Source: Flaviramulus basaltis (GTDB lineage: Bacteria > Bacteroidota > Bacteroidia > Flavobacteriales > Flavobacteriaceae). Taken from it: a DNA stretch of 64,000 nucleotides. The notes under the pieces are model-generated. The model searched no databases. It was given only the letters and a program-made list of their open reading frames with translations, and was not told the DNA's origin. Positions within the stretch are counted from its first letter, which is position 1; every line of letters begins with the position of its first letter. Shown one piece after another: positions 35,583 to 43,960 of this stretch. The position numbers and the translations under genes are program-made. The stretch covers positions 186,001 to 250,000 of the forward strand of contig NZ_FPKV01000001.1 in assembly GCF_900114265.1 (NCBI RefSeq). The letters are read 5' to 3'.

Positions 35583-36368
35583 TTAAATTAAATTAATAAG
35601 TTTTGCTATAAATAAATCAATAACTTCAATAACAATAAGGATGATAATTATCCATTCTAAACGGCTACTTTCCTTATGGTCCATAATATCTTTAAAGAGC
35701 TCTAAATTCTCTTTAATTATTTCTATTCTATCGTGAATTAATCGATATCTATCTTTTAAATCAAAAGTGTTTTTTAAATCTTGATTAAGCCTATTTAATT
35801 GTTCGTTATCCCAAGTAATTTCTGGTGAATCAAAAATATATAAGTTCTCCGAAATCTTGTTTTTGATGTTAAAAATCTTTCCAATAAAACGTTTTAATTT
35901 ATTGCCCGAAATATCTAGTTTCCCATTTTCTTCAAGATATGAAGTATGATTATTGGTTTCAATAAGTAAATCTTCGGTGATTTCAGAATACCTATCTAAA
36001 GCAACAGATTGTGATATATTTAACATAACCAATCTTATCATTTCCTTATGTAAAGTTGGTAAAATTACTGTATCAAACTGAACTTTAAGTGAGTTTGGTT
36101 TTATGAAAACCTCAACAGAGTCTGAAAGTTTTTCAGAAAAATAATTTGAGCAAAAGGGCTGTAATATTTTTAGAGTTGCTTCAATTTCGGTAGTAATCAT
36201 GTTAAAAAAACAAACCATACCGTATTGAAATATATAAATATACTTTTGTTCTGAACTCGTATAATAAAGTTCGTCGCTATTTTGAAACACTAATTGCCAT
36301 GGCAATTCCTGTTTACTAGATTTTATATTAATAGCACTAGCTACTTGGTAAGCAACTACAGAGTACAT
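35583..36368 (-). CDS. RMD1/YagE (DUF155) family protein
   Basis: A 261-residue protein resembling the RMD1/Sif2 family: an alpha/beta N-terminal region (YYTSSEQKYIYIFQYGMVCFFN), an amphipathic helical middle (NQDLKNTFDLKDRYRLIHDRIEIIKENLEL) and one C-terminal membrane helix (LEWIIIILIVIEVIDLFI). The function in bacteria is unknown. Its ATG overlaps the stop of the VOC gene by one base (TAATG), so they are coupled. Confidence 0.8.
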   Translation of the reverse strand: MYSVVAYQVASAINIKSSKQELPWQLVFQNSDELYYTSSEQKYIYIFQYGMVCFFNMITTEIEATLKILQPFCSNYFSEKLSDSVEVFIKPNSLKVQFDTVILPTLHKEMIRLVMLNISQSVALDRYSEITEDLLIETNNHTSYLEENGKLDISGNKLKRFIGKIFNIKNKISENLYIFDSPEITWDNEQLNRLNQDLKNTFDLKDRYRLIHDRIEIIKENLELFKDIMDHKESSRLEWIIIILIVIEVIDLFIAKLINLI

Positions 36369-36778
36369 TATGAATTAAAAATATCTTTTGATTTTTTAAA
36401 ACTCTTAAATTCTAACATATAATCATTGGGATCTTTTATAAAAAAAGAAGTGTGTTCTCCCATTTTATCTTTTAAAAATGTGCTTTCTGTTACTACATTT
36501 AAACTTTGCTCTTTGAGTTTAGCATAAATACTATTCCATGTTTTTAAATCGAGAATTATTCCAAAATGAAAAGACGGCAAAATTTTACCTTCAAATACAT
36601 AATTAGGATTGTTAAAATGGAATTTTCCCGCCTTTATAAATGTTATTTGGTGCCCAAATAAATTTATATCAACCCAATTTTGTGTTGTTCTTCCTAAGGA
36701 AGCACCAATATTAATGTAAAAGCCTTTTGTCTCCTTGACACCGATACAAGGTAACGACATGTGAAACGAGGTTTGCAT
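36368..36778 (-). CDS. VOC-family (glyoxalase/bleomycin-resistance fold) protein
   Basis: A 136-residue protein of two beta-alpha-beta-beta-beta modules. H6 in SFHMSLP, the second-module FHFGIILD and the C-terminal FFIKDPNDYMLEFKSF are the usual metal-edge positions of the fold. The substrate is unknown; it could be a lyase, a dioxygenase or an antibiotic-binding protein. It is coupled to the RMD1-like gene and lies 10 bases after the 73-residue acidic protein gene. Confidence 0.82.
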   Translation of the reverse strand: MQTSFHMSLPCIGVKETKGFYINIGASLGRTTQNWVDINLFGHQITFIKAGKFHFNNPNYVFEGKILPSFHFGIILDLKTWNSIYAKLKEQSLNVVTESTFLKDKMGEHTSFFIKDPNDYMLEFKSFKKSKDIFNS

Positions 36779-36788
36779 AGTGCATAAA

Positions 36789-37010
36789 TTAAATTGGTTT
36801 TAAGCTTTCTACTCTGTAAATAACATCGTCACCATCTTCATCTTCAACAAATGTTATTCTGAATTCTTGATCTATTAAACTTTTATCGTTTTTTAAATCG
36901 AATTGTTTTAAAACTCTAGGATGAACGTCTTCAAAAACTAATTCTTCCCCGTTTTCAAACCAAAACTTATAGTAACCGTTTTTGCAGGACTTAAAAACAG
37001 CTTTTCTCAT
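36789..37010 (-). CDS. small cytoplasmic protein, paralog of the secreted 35073-35447 protein
   Basis: A 73-residue protein without a signal peptide. FEDVHPRVLKQFDLKNDKSL and FRITFVEDEDGDD align with the C-terminal half of the secreted protein at 35073-35447. It begins 15 bases after the 109-residue acidic protein gene, so the two are probably cotranscribed. No function is known. Its length is short but the paralogy supports it as a real gene. Confidence 0.75.
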   Translation of the reverse strand: MRKAVFKSCKNGYYKFWFENGEELVFEDVHPRVLKQFDLKNDKSLIDQEFRITFVEDEDGDDVIYRVESLKPI

Positions 37011-37025
37011 AATACTAATATTTGT

Positions 37026-37355
37026 TTATTCGTTATCGTCGTCGTCTGTATCTTCATCAACCACATCTGGATCTTGTACTGCATCTGGATCATCTCCAGC
37101 AAAATCTTCATAATCATCCTCATCATAATTCTCCATAGTAACTGCAAGTTTAGTACTTACTTTCACCAAATACTTGGTGTCTTTAGTAGTTACCTCTACA
37201 GCTTCAATAATTTCATTGTGCTGATTTTTAAAAGATATTATTTGGTCATCATCATAACCATCTGGATATCTATCAACTAAAAGGGCTAAAATTTCCGGGG
37301 TTAGTTTCTTGAAATCTACAATAACACGTTTTAAATTATCGTTTCCTTTTTTCAT
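37026..37355 (-). CDS. conserved acidic protein, hypothetical
   Basis: A 109-residue protein with an ordered N-terminal half (KRVIVDFKKLTPEILALLVD, DTKYLVKVSTKLAVTMEN) and a very acidic tail of about 35 residues rich in D and E. Homologs are common in Flavobacteriia and are sometimes labelled DNA primase, for which I see no support. It sits downstream of the polyamine operon with a 52-base gap and may be part of it. Confidence 0.75.
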   Translation of the reverse strand: MKKGNDNLKRVIVDFKKLTPEILALLVDRYPDGYDDDQIISFKNQHNEIIEAVEVTTKDTKYLVKVSTKLAVTMENYDEDDYEDFAGDDPDAVQDPDVVDEDTDDDDNE

Positions 37356-37407
37356 TTATTTGGGTAAAAATTGATTTGTTATATGTTTTAAAGATAATTA
37401 TTTATGG

Positions 37408-38934
37408 TTATTTTACACGAATAACATCATAAAAATCTTTTCTTCTGTCTTTTAAATTTTTAACTGCTCCAAATGAGTGGAGTTCTCTTAGTAAACTTAA
37501 ATCTACATCTGCAACTAATATCATTTCTGTATTTGGTGTTGCTTCTGCTTTTATACCATTACTTGGAAATGAAAAATCGCATGGTGTAAATACGGCAGAT
37601 TGTGCATATTGGATGTCCATATTATTTACATTTGGTAAATTACCAACACTTCCTGATATCGCTACATAACATTCATTTTCTATAGCACGCGCTTGAGCAC
37701 ATAAACGAACACGTGAATAGCCGTTTTGAGTATCTGTTAAAAATGGTATAAATAATATATCCATACCTTCATCAGCAAGTAAACGAGATAATTCTGGAAA
37801 CTCTGAATCGTAACAAATTAAAATTCCTATTTTACCACAATCTGTATCAAATGTTTGCAATTTATTTCCACGTTGCATGCCCCAAACTTTAGCCTCATCT
37901 GGTGTTACATGTATTTTTTCATAGCGCTCACTGCTTCCATCTCTTTTGCATAAATAACCTACGTTATATAACTTATCTCCAACCACTTCTGGCATACTAC
38001 CAGAAATAATATTTATGTTATACGAGATAGATAACTGCTTTAGTTTATTTACTATTGTCTCGGTAAATTTTGCTAGCTCTCTAATCGCTTCTGGTTCATG
38101 CATATGATTGAACTCTGCCATTAAAGGGGCATTAAAAAACTCTGGGAATACTGCAAAATCTGATCGGTAAGCAGATACACTATCAATAAAATATTCTACC
38201 TGCTGCATTAATTCGTCTAAGCTTTTATACGTTCGCATTTGCCATTGTATAAGACCTAGTCTAACTACTGTTTTTATAGTGCTTGCTTTTTTGTTGGGTT
38301 TGGTATAATATATATTATCCCATTCCATTAAAACCGCATATTCATTTGATGCTGTGTCGCCTTCTAAATAATTCTTTAAAACACGTACAGGATGAAAATC
38401 GTTAGAAATTTGAAAATTTAAAACAGGATCATGAATTTCCTTACGTTTTACTTTTTCAATATATTCTTTAGGTGAAAATTCTTTATGCTTATGATAATTT
38501 GGCATTCTACCTCCAAACATGATACTTTTTAAGTTTAACGTTTCGCAAATTTCTTTTCTATAATCATAAAGACGTCTACCTAAACGTAAGCCTCTATATT
38601 CTGGTTTTATAAACACATCAATACCATATAATACATCGCCTTCAGAATCGTGATTTTTAAAAGATTCTCCAGAAATAATATCATTATAGGTATGGTTATC
38701 ATCAATTTTATCATAATCTACAATAAGTGATAATGCACAACCTGCTAAATTTCCATCAATTTTAATAACCACTTGACCTTCTGGGAACATGGTTGTTAAT
38801 TTTTGTATATGATGCTTTTTCCAATACGAATCAAGCACACCTCCATAAGACTCTAATGTTGCTGCTTTTAATTCCTCAAAATCATCAACAGTTAAGTACT
38901 TAAGTTCTATATTTTCAATTTTTTTTGCGTCCAT
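37408..38934 (-). CDS. GNAT acetyltransferase fused to carbon-nitrogen hydrolase
   Basis: A 508-residue bifunctional protein. Residues 1-210 are a GNAT N-acetyltransferase (IKPEYRGLRLGRRLYDYR is the acetyl-CoA loop). Residues 222-505 are a nitrilase-superfamily amidase with the full triad E265, K340 and C374 (FPEFF, YEKIH, ICYDSEFPE). The C-terminal part resembles N-carbamoylputrescine or omega-amidase types. It is the fourth gene of the polyamine operon, 2 bases after the deoxyhypusine-synthase-like gene, so an acylated or carbamoylated polyamine is a plausible substrate. Confidence 0.88.
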   Translation of the reverse strand: MDAKKIENIELKYLTVDDFEELKAATLESYGGVLDSYWKKHHIQKLTTMFPEGQVVIKIDGNLAGCALSLIVDYDKIDDNHTYNDIISGESFKNHDSEGDVLYGIDVFIKPEYRGLRLGRRLYDYRKEICETLNLKSIMFGGRMPNYHKHKEFSPKEYIEKVKRKEIHDPVLNFQISNDFHPVRVLKNYLEGDTASNEYAVLMEWDNIYYTKPNKKASTIKTVVRLGLIQWQMRTYKSLDELMQQVEYFIDSVSAYRSDFAVFPEFFNAPLMAEFNHMHEPEAIRELAKFTETIVNKLKQLSISYNINIISGSMPEVVGDKLYNVGYLCKRDGSSERYEKIHVTPDEAKVWGMQRGNKLQTFDTDCGKIGILICYDSEFPELSRLLADEGMDILFIPFLTDTQNGYSRVRLCAQARAIENECYVAISGSVGNLPNVNNMDIQYAQSAVFTPCDFSFPSNGIKAEATPNTEMILVADVDLSLLRELHSFGAVKNLKDRRKDFYDVIRVK

Positions 38935-38936
38935 GG

Positions 38937-39911
38937 TTATTGCCCTAATAAATAAGCAAAAATTAATGGCGCCACAATAGTAGCGTCACTTTCTATTATA
39001 AATTTTGGGGTATTAATATCTAATTTACCCCAAGTTATTTTCTCGTTTGGTACTGCACCAGAATACGACCCGTAACTTGTTGTTGAATCACTAATCTGAC
39101 AAAAATAACTCCAGAATGGTGTATCTGTACGTTCCATATCTTGATATAACATAGGTACTACACATATTGGAAAATCTCCAGCAATTCCTCCTCCTATTTG
39201 GAAGAAACCGATTCCATTTTTTGAATTATCTGTATACCAGTCTGCTAAAAATGTCATGTATTCTATTCCAGATTTCATGGTACTTGCTTTTAATTCGCCT
39301 TTAAGCACGTAACTTGCAAAAATGTTACCCATTGTACTATCTTCCCAACCTGGGCATACTATTGGTAAATTTTTTTCTGCAGCAGCATACATCCATGAAT
39401 CTTTTAAATCTATTTCGTAATACTCTTCTAAAACTCCAGACAACAACATTTTATACATATACTCATGCGGCAAATAGCGTTCTCCTTTAGCTTCAGCATC
39501 TTTCCAAATTTTATGAATATGTGTTTGTAAACGTCTAAACGCCTCATGTTCTGGAATACAAGTATCAGTAACACGGTTTAAACCTTTTTCTAACAAATCC
39601 CATTCTTCTTGAGGTGTTAAATCGCGATAATTTGGCACACGCTTATAATGTGAATGTGCTACCAAATTCATAATATCTTCTTCTAAATTCGCTCCTGTAC
39701 AAGATATAATTTGCACTTTATCTTGGCGAATCATTTCTGCAAAACTCTTACCTAGTTCTGCAGTACTCATTGCTCCTGCAAGAGATACTAGCATTTTTGC
39801 ACCAGAATCTAACTGAGCTTCATACCCTTTTGCTGCATCAACTAATGCTGCTGCATTAAAGTGTAAATAATGTTTTTCTATAAATTGTGAAATTGGTCCT
39901 TTAGTATTCAT
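38937..39911 (-). CDS. deoxyhypusine synthase-like enzyme of polyamine metabolism
   Basis: NAD-dependent aminobutyl transferase fold, 324 residues. The spermidine/NAD site blocks SCTGANLEEDIMN, VCPGWEDSTMG, FQIGGGI and ESDATIVAPL are present. The catalytic lysine of deoxyhypusine synthase is kept as K296 in TWGK. Bacteria do not make hypusine in eIF5A, so this group is thought to make homospermidine or another polyamine. Its start overlaps the agmatinase gene by 11 bases and it follows speA and speB in one operon. Confidence 0.88.
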   Translation of the reverse strand: MNTKGPISQFIEKHYLHFNAAALVDAAKGYEAQLDSGAKMLVSLAGAMSTAELGKSFAEMIRQDKVQIISCTGANLEEDIMNLVAHSHYKRVPNYRDLTPQEEWDLLEKGLNRVTDTCIPEHEAFRRLQTHIHKIWKDAEAKGERYLPHEYMYKMLLSGVLEEYYEIDLKDSWMYAAAEKNLPIVCPGWEDSTMGNIFASYVLKGELKASTMKSGIEYMTFLADWYTDNSKNGIGFFQIGGGIAGDFPICVVPMLYQDMERTDTPFWSYFCQISDSTTSYGSYSGAVPNEKITWGKLDINTPKFIIESDATIVAPLIFAYLLGQ

Positions 39912-40836
39912 CTTCGTCGCTAAATTTAGAAGCGTTAGTTTTTTGTTTTGAATTATCGTAAGTATTATCGTATTCGTTGTCTATGGCTTCGTCCATAAAT
40001 TTATAACTTAACATCTTATAATACAATTTTGCAGCTAAAAAATCGGATGATTTTTCTTTTGAATTTGGGCAGAGCTCAACAATGTCAAATCCTACCACAT
40101 TTTTTTCTTCAAATACTTGTTTTAGAAACTCTAAAGTTTCATACCACAATAAGCCGCCTGGTTCTGGTGTTCCTGTACTTGGCATAATAGAAGGATCTAA
40201 AGCATCCAAATCAAAAGTGATAAACACATTATCCGTCATTTGATCGATTGCTGAATCCATCCAAGTATCATCAACCGCCATATCATGTGCAAAATAGGTT
40301 TTCTCTTCGTCCATTACAGTTTTTTCCATAATATCCATAGAACGAATCCCTACTTGAATTAAATTAGTGTTTTGACTTGCTTCATAAACCGCACAAGCAT
40401 GATTACATTTAGAACCATCATATTCTTTACGCAAGTCTGCATGCGCATCAATATGCAACACGGTTAAACTTGGAAACATTTCGTTAAAAGCACGAATGGT
40501 TCCTATAGAAATAGAATGCTCGCCACCAAAAATGGTTACAAACTTGTTTTTCTTGATGTACTTTTTAGTAACTTGATGTACCGCATCAATCATAGCTTCT
40601 GGTGATGTGTTTTCGGTTACTGCATCAGCTAAAAACACACCTTGTTGATACACTTCTGTACCTGTTTCAATATCGTAATATTCCATGTTTTCTGAAGCTT
40701 CTAAAAAAGCCTTTGGCCCTTTATCTGCTCCTTTTTGCCATGTACTTGTACCATCGTAAGGCACAGGAATTAATACAATTTTAGCACTTTCCAGTTTTGC
40801 GAACTCTTCTGGAATTCCTGCGTAAGTATTATTCAT
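39901..40836 (-). CDS. speB: agmatinase-family ureohydrolase
   Basis: Binuclear manganese ureohydrolase of 311 residues converting agmatine to putrescine and urea. Metal motifs are GGEHS, IDAHADLR and FDLDALDP. A 35-residue acidic C-terminal tail (NEYDNTYDNSKQ...DEDEY) exceeds the usual family end and overlaps the next gene. Its start overlaps speA by 8 bases. Arginase and guanidinobutyrase share the fold, but the neighbouring arginine decarboxylase favours agmatine. Confidence 0.88.
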   Translation of the reverse strand: MNNTYAGIPEEFAKLESAKIVLIPVPYDGTSTWQKGADKGPKAFLEASENMEYYDIETGTEVYQQGVFLADAVTENTSPEAMIDAVHQVTKKYIKKNKFVTIFGGEHSISIGTIRAFNEMFPSLTVLHIDAHADLRKEYDGSKCNHACAVYEASQNTNLIQVGIRSMDIMEKTVMDEEKTYFAHDMAVDDTWMDSAIDQMTDNVFITFDLDALDPSIMPSTGTPEPGGLLWYETLEFLKQVFEEKNVVGFDIVELCPNSKEKSSDFLAAKLYYKMLSYKFMDEAIDNEYDNTYDNSKQKTNASKFSDEDEY

Positions 40837-42223
40837 AACCTAAAATCTTAAGTAAGTCTTCACTTTTTTGTTGTTCACTAAATAATTCTGTTGTGATGTT
40901 TCCATCTTCATCTCTATCAATTAATATATGTTTTGGTGACGGAATTAAACAGTGTTGTAAGCCACCAAAACCACCAATAGTTTCTTGGTATGCACCTGTA
41001 TTAAAAAAGCCAATATATAATGGTTTTTCTTTATTGTACTTTGGTAAATAAATAGCATTCATGTGCTGCTCGCTATTATAATAATCATCACTATCGCAAG
41101 TTAAACCACCTAATAATACACGTTCGTAACTATCTTGCCACCTGTTTATTGGCAACATAACAAATCGTTTATTTATAGCCCAAGTATCTGGCAATGTTGT
41201 GATAAATGATGAGTTAATCATATTCCATTTTTCACGATCGTTTTGTTGTTTTTGATAAAGTACTTCGTAAATAGCACCACCACTTTCTCCTACTGTAAAG
41301 CTACCAAATTCGGTAAAAATATTAGGCACATCTACCTCTTCTTCTTCACAAACCGTTTTTATCTGGTGTATGATTTCATCAACCATATATTCATAATCAA
41401 AATCAAATACTAATGAATTTTTAATTGGAAATCCACCACCAATATTTAGACTGTCTAAAGTTGGACAAATCTTTTTAAGACTTGTATAAACCTTTAAACA
41501 TTTTGATAATTCATTCCAATAATATGCATTATCTCGAATACCTGTATTAATAAAAAAGTGAAGCATTTTAAGTTTAACCTTTTTATCATTTTGAATTTGA
41601 TTTTTATAAAATGGTACAATATTTTTATAGCCAATTCCTAAACGCGATGTATAAAACTCAAACTTTGGTTCTTCTTCTGAGGCTATACGAATACCTATAT
41701 TGAATTTGCCTTTTATTTCTTGAGACAATAATTCAATTTCCTCGTAATTATCAATTATTGGAATAGCATTTTTATGCCCGCTGTTAATTAATCTAGCAAT
41801 ATTAGTAACATATTGTGCACGCTTAAAACCATTACTAATAACAAAAGTTTCATTAGTAATTTTACCAGCTGCTTTTAAATTTTCAACAATATCAATATCA
41901 AAAGCCGATGACGTTTCAATATGTATATCGTTTTTTAAAGCTTCATTTAAAACATGTTTAAAATGTGAACTTTTTGTGCAGTAACAATAGTTGTATTTAC
42001 CTTTATAATCATTTTTTTCAATAGCATCTGCAAACCATTTTTTTGCACGATTAATATTGTTTGAAATTTGTGGTAAATATGTAAATTTTAATGGAGACCC
42101 GTAGGTTTCAACCAGCTTCATAAGGTCTATGCCGTGAAACTCTAATGTTTTATTATTTAAATTGAATTCTTCTTGTGGGAAATCAAAAGTTTGATTGATT
42201 AAATCAATATACTTAGTATTCAT
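40829..42223 (-). CDS. speA: biosynthetic arginine decarboxylase (PLP, group IV fold)
   Basis: A 464-residue alanine-racemase-fold decarboxylase making agmatine. The PLP lysine region is YNYCYCTKSSH, the glycine-rich phosphate loop is NIGGGFP, and a conserved C-terminal GAYQETIGG segment is present. It is shorter than E. coli SpeA (about 650) and belongs to the compact type that leads speA-speB-DHS operons in Bacteroidota. It is the first gene of the polyamine operon. A 436-base noncoding leader region lies upstream. Confidence 0.85.
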   Translation of the reverse strand: MNTKYIDLINQTFDFPQEEFNLNNKTLEFHGIDLMKLVETYGSPLKFTYLPQISNNINRAKKWFADAIEKNDYKGKYNYCYCTKSSHFKHVLNEALKNDIHIETSSAFDIDIVENLKAAGKITNETFVISNGFKRAQYVTNIARLINSGHKNAIPIIDNYEEIELLSQEIKGKFNIGIRIASEEEPKFEFYTSRLGIGYKNIVPFYKNQIQNDKKVKLKMLHFFINTGIRDNAYYWNELSKCLKVYTSLKKICPTLDSLNIGGGFPIKNSLVFDFDYEYMVDEIIHQIKTVCEEEEVDVPNIFTEFGSFTVGESGGAIYEVLYQKQQNDREKWNMINSSFITTLPDTWAINKRFVMLPINRWQDSYERVLLGGLTCDSDDYYNSEQHMNAIYLPKYNKEKPLYIGFFNTGAYQETIGGFGGLQHCLIPSPKHILIDRDEDGNITTELFSEQQKSEDLLKILGYE

Positions 42224-42659
42224 TTATTTTTTTTAAAAAGTTAAAGATGTAATTTGTAGGTTAACTACAGGTTAAGATAGTAAAAAATAAACAATATCAA
42301 ATACGAATTTGACTCTGTGTTGTAGGCACAAAGGCATATTCATGCTGGATCGCATAAATGGGTGATACTGAAGTAAGCTTTAAAATTCGGTCACTTAATC
42401 TGTAAGCTGCTTTTGAATATAACTTCCTATTTTTCAAAAGCCCGAACATAGAAACAGGTTTCAATTTGTTCAGCTAAAAAACAGTGCAAATGAAATACAA
42501 AATTTTTAATTACACCCTTTTTTTTTATTTTTTTTTTGAACTGCCACATCCCTTGTTATGGCTCTATTCTATGAATAAATTATCAAGCTTATTTTTTTTA
42601 GAAACCAATGAATTAGTAATCAAAAATATTTACTACTTTTAGTATATTAATTCCACTAA
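42224..42659. other. 436-base spacer upstream of speA and the VOC gene
   Basis: The spacer holds a candidate 50-codon minus-strand frame at 42297-42449, less AT-rich than its flanks. A pyrimidine tract lies at about 42517-42538. A weak minus-strand -7 box TATTTTTG is at 42621-42628. No riboswitch or tRNA fold was recognised. Confidence 0.5.
42297..42449 (-). CDS. candidate small protein, 50 codons, upstream of speA
   Basis: An uninterrupted minus-strand frame with ATG at 42449 and TGA at 42299-42297. The product begins MFGLLKNRKLYSKAAYRL, is basic in its first half and ends TTQSQIRI. Codons such as GGG, CTT and CGA are less AT-biased than in neighbouring genes, which argues for recent origin, decay from a foreign gene, or constraint as RNA. 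No ribosome-binding site stands out. It could be a leader peptide or a fragment. It is too short to call with certainty. Confidence 0.3.
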   Translation of the reverse strand: MFGLLKNRKLYSKAAYRLSDRILKLTSVSPIYAIQHEYAFVPTTQSQIRI

Positions 42660-43025
42660 ATGAAGCACAATATAAAATCTATAAGAGCTTTTTTTGGCGC
42701 AAAAGATTATAATCTTTCACGCCAATTTTATTTAGATTTTGGTTTTGAAGAATTTAAAACCTCATTTAAAATGTCATATTTTAAAAGTGGCGATTTCGGA
42801 TTTTATTTACAAGATTCTTATGTAAAAAAATGGGTTGATAATTCTATGATTTTCCTTGAAGTTGATAATGCAGAAGAACATCTAGCTGAAATTAAAAAAC
42901 TAAATCTTACTTCTAAATATAAAATGGTAAGAATATCAGAAATACATTATAACGATTGGGGAAATGAATATTTTGTTCACGACCCTTCTGGTGTTTTATG
43001 GCATATTGGAGCCTTTAAAAACTAA
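42660..43025 (+). CDS. VOC-family protein (glyoxalase/bleomycin-resistance-like)
   Basis: A 121-residue VOC protein: IKSIRAFFGAKDYNLSRQFY, DFGFYLQD, SMIFLEVDNAEEH and a final FVHDPSGVLWHIGAF. The size and pattern suit the bleomycin-resistance group. It is encoded alone and converges directly with the RsuA-like gene (stops adjacent). It is not closely similar to the VOC protein at 36368-36778. Confidence 0.82.
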   Translation: MKHNIKSIRAFFGAKDYNLSRQFYLDFGFEEFKTSFKMSYFKSGDFGFYLQDSYVKKWVDNSMIFLEVDNAEEHLAEIKKLNLTSKYKMVRISEIHYNDWGNEYFVHDPSGVLWHIGAFKN

Positions 43026-43898
43026 TTAAAGCATCTTCAACGTATTCAACTCTAGCTCGGTTAAATGTTTCCAACTACCACGTGGAATATCTTTTTTTGT
43101 TAAATGCCCAATAGCAACACAATCTAAACTTACAATTTCGTAGTTAATGTATTCAAAGATAGTACGTATAATGGTGTTTCCTGTGTTCTTAATTTTTAAA
43201 CCAATTTCTTTTTTTGAAGTACCATCAATATAACTAATCTCTTCTACAGAAAACAACTTTCCTTCTATTTTTAAACCTGCTTGAATTTTTTTTAAGTCTT
43301 CAAGTTTTAAGTTTTTATCAAGTTCTATATGAAATAAACGTGCAACTCCATTTTTAGAATTTGTGAATTTATCGTGTATTTGCTCATCATTTGTAAATAG
43401 TAATAATCCTTTAGAGTTTCTTCCTAAACGACCAATAGGTTTTATACGAGACGATGTTGCATTAGCCACTAAATCCATTACCGTTCTTCCTTTACCTTCG
43501 CTTGTTGTAGTTGCAAAACCTTTTGGCTTATTAAGTAAAACATAAGCTTTTTTCTCTGGGTTTATTCGTGCACCATCATATCGTACCTCATCACCTGGTT
43601 TTACCTTATACCCCATTTCTATAATCACTTTTCCGTTTACAGAAACTAAACCTGTTGCAATATGTACATCTGCCTCTCTTCGAGAACACATACCAGAATT
43701 TGCAACATATTTGTTTAATCTAATTTCATCTGGATTAGATTTTTTTGGTGAAGTTTGTTTAGTTGTACTAGAAGGTTTTGTAAATCCTCCTTGATTTTTT
43801 ATAGGCGCATTTCCGCGTGCAGAACTATTACTACGAGTATTATTACTACCTCGTCCTGAAGTTTTTCCTTTTCCTTTACTACCTTGATGCCTGTTCAT
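43026..43898 (-). CDS. RsuA/RluB-like pseudouridine synthase homolog with altered catalytic site
   Basis: A 290-residue protein. Residues 1-55 are low-complexity and rich in G, S, K and T. An S4 RNA-binding domain follows (IRLNKYVANSGMCSRREAD), then the synthase domain with LLNKPKGF. The catalytic motif normally reads GRLDxxTxGLLL. Here it is GRLGRNSKGLLL, with G159 where the nucleophilic aspartate should be (codon at 43424-43422 is GGA). The later GRNRQVRRMF motif is also degraded to NTGNTIIRTIF. It probably binds RNA without making pseudouridine. It is last in a long minus-strand run. Confidence 0.85.
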   Translation of the reverse strand: MNRHQGSKGKGKTSGRGSNNTRSNSSARGNAPIKNQGGFTKPSSTTKQTSPKKSNPDEIRLNKYVANSGMCSRREADVHIATGLVSVNGKVIIEMGYKVKPGDEVRYDGARINPEKKAYVLLNKPKGFATTTSEGKGRTVMDLVANATSSRIKPIGRLGRNSKGLLLFTNDEQIHDKFTNSKNGVARLFHIELDKNLKLEDLKKIQAGLKIEGKLFSVEEISYIDGTSKKEIGLKIKNTGNTIIRTIFEYINYEIVSLDCVAIGHLTKKDIPRGSWKHLTELELNTLKML

Positions 43899-43960
43899 TA
43901 CTTTTATTTTTTTGCAAATATACTCTTTAAATTTACGAAATGCGATTTTAGATTTACGAT

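Noticed and set aside
37026-37355. DNA primase annotation for the acidic protein
   Set aside because: No primase motif (zinc ribbon, TOPRIM) is present in the 109 residues.
42517-42538. T-run as a terminator
   Set aside because: No stable hairpin precedes it on the plus strand; it looks like low-complexity spacer.
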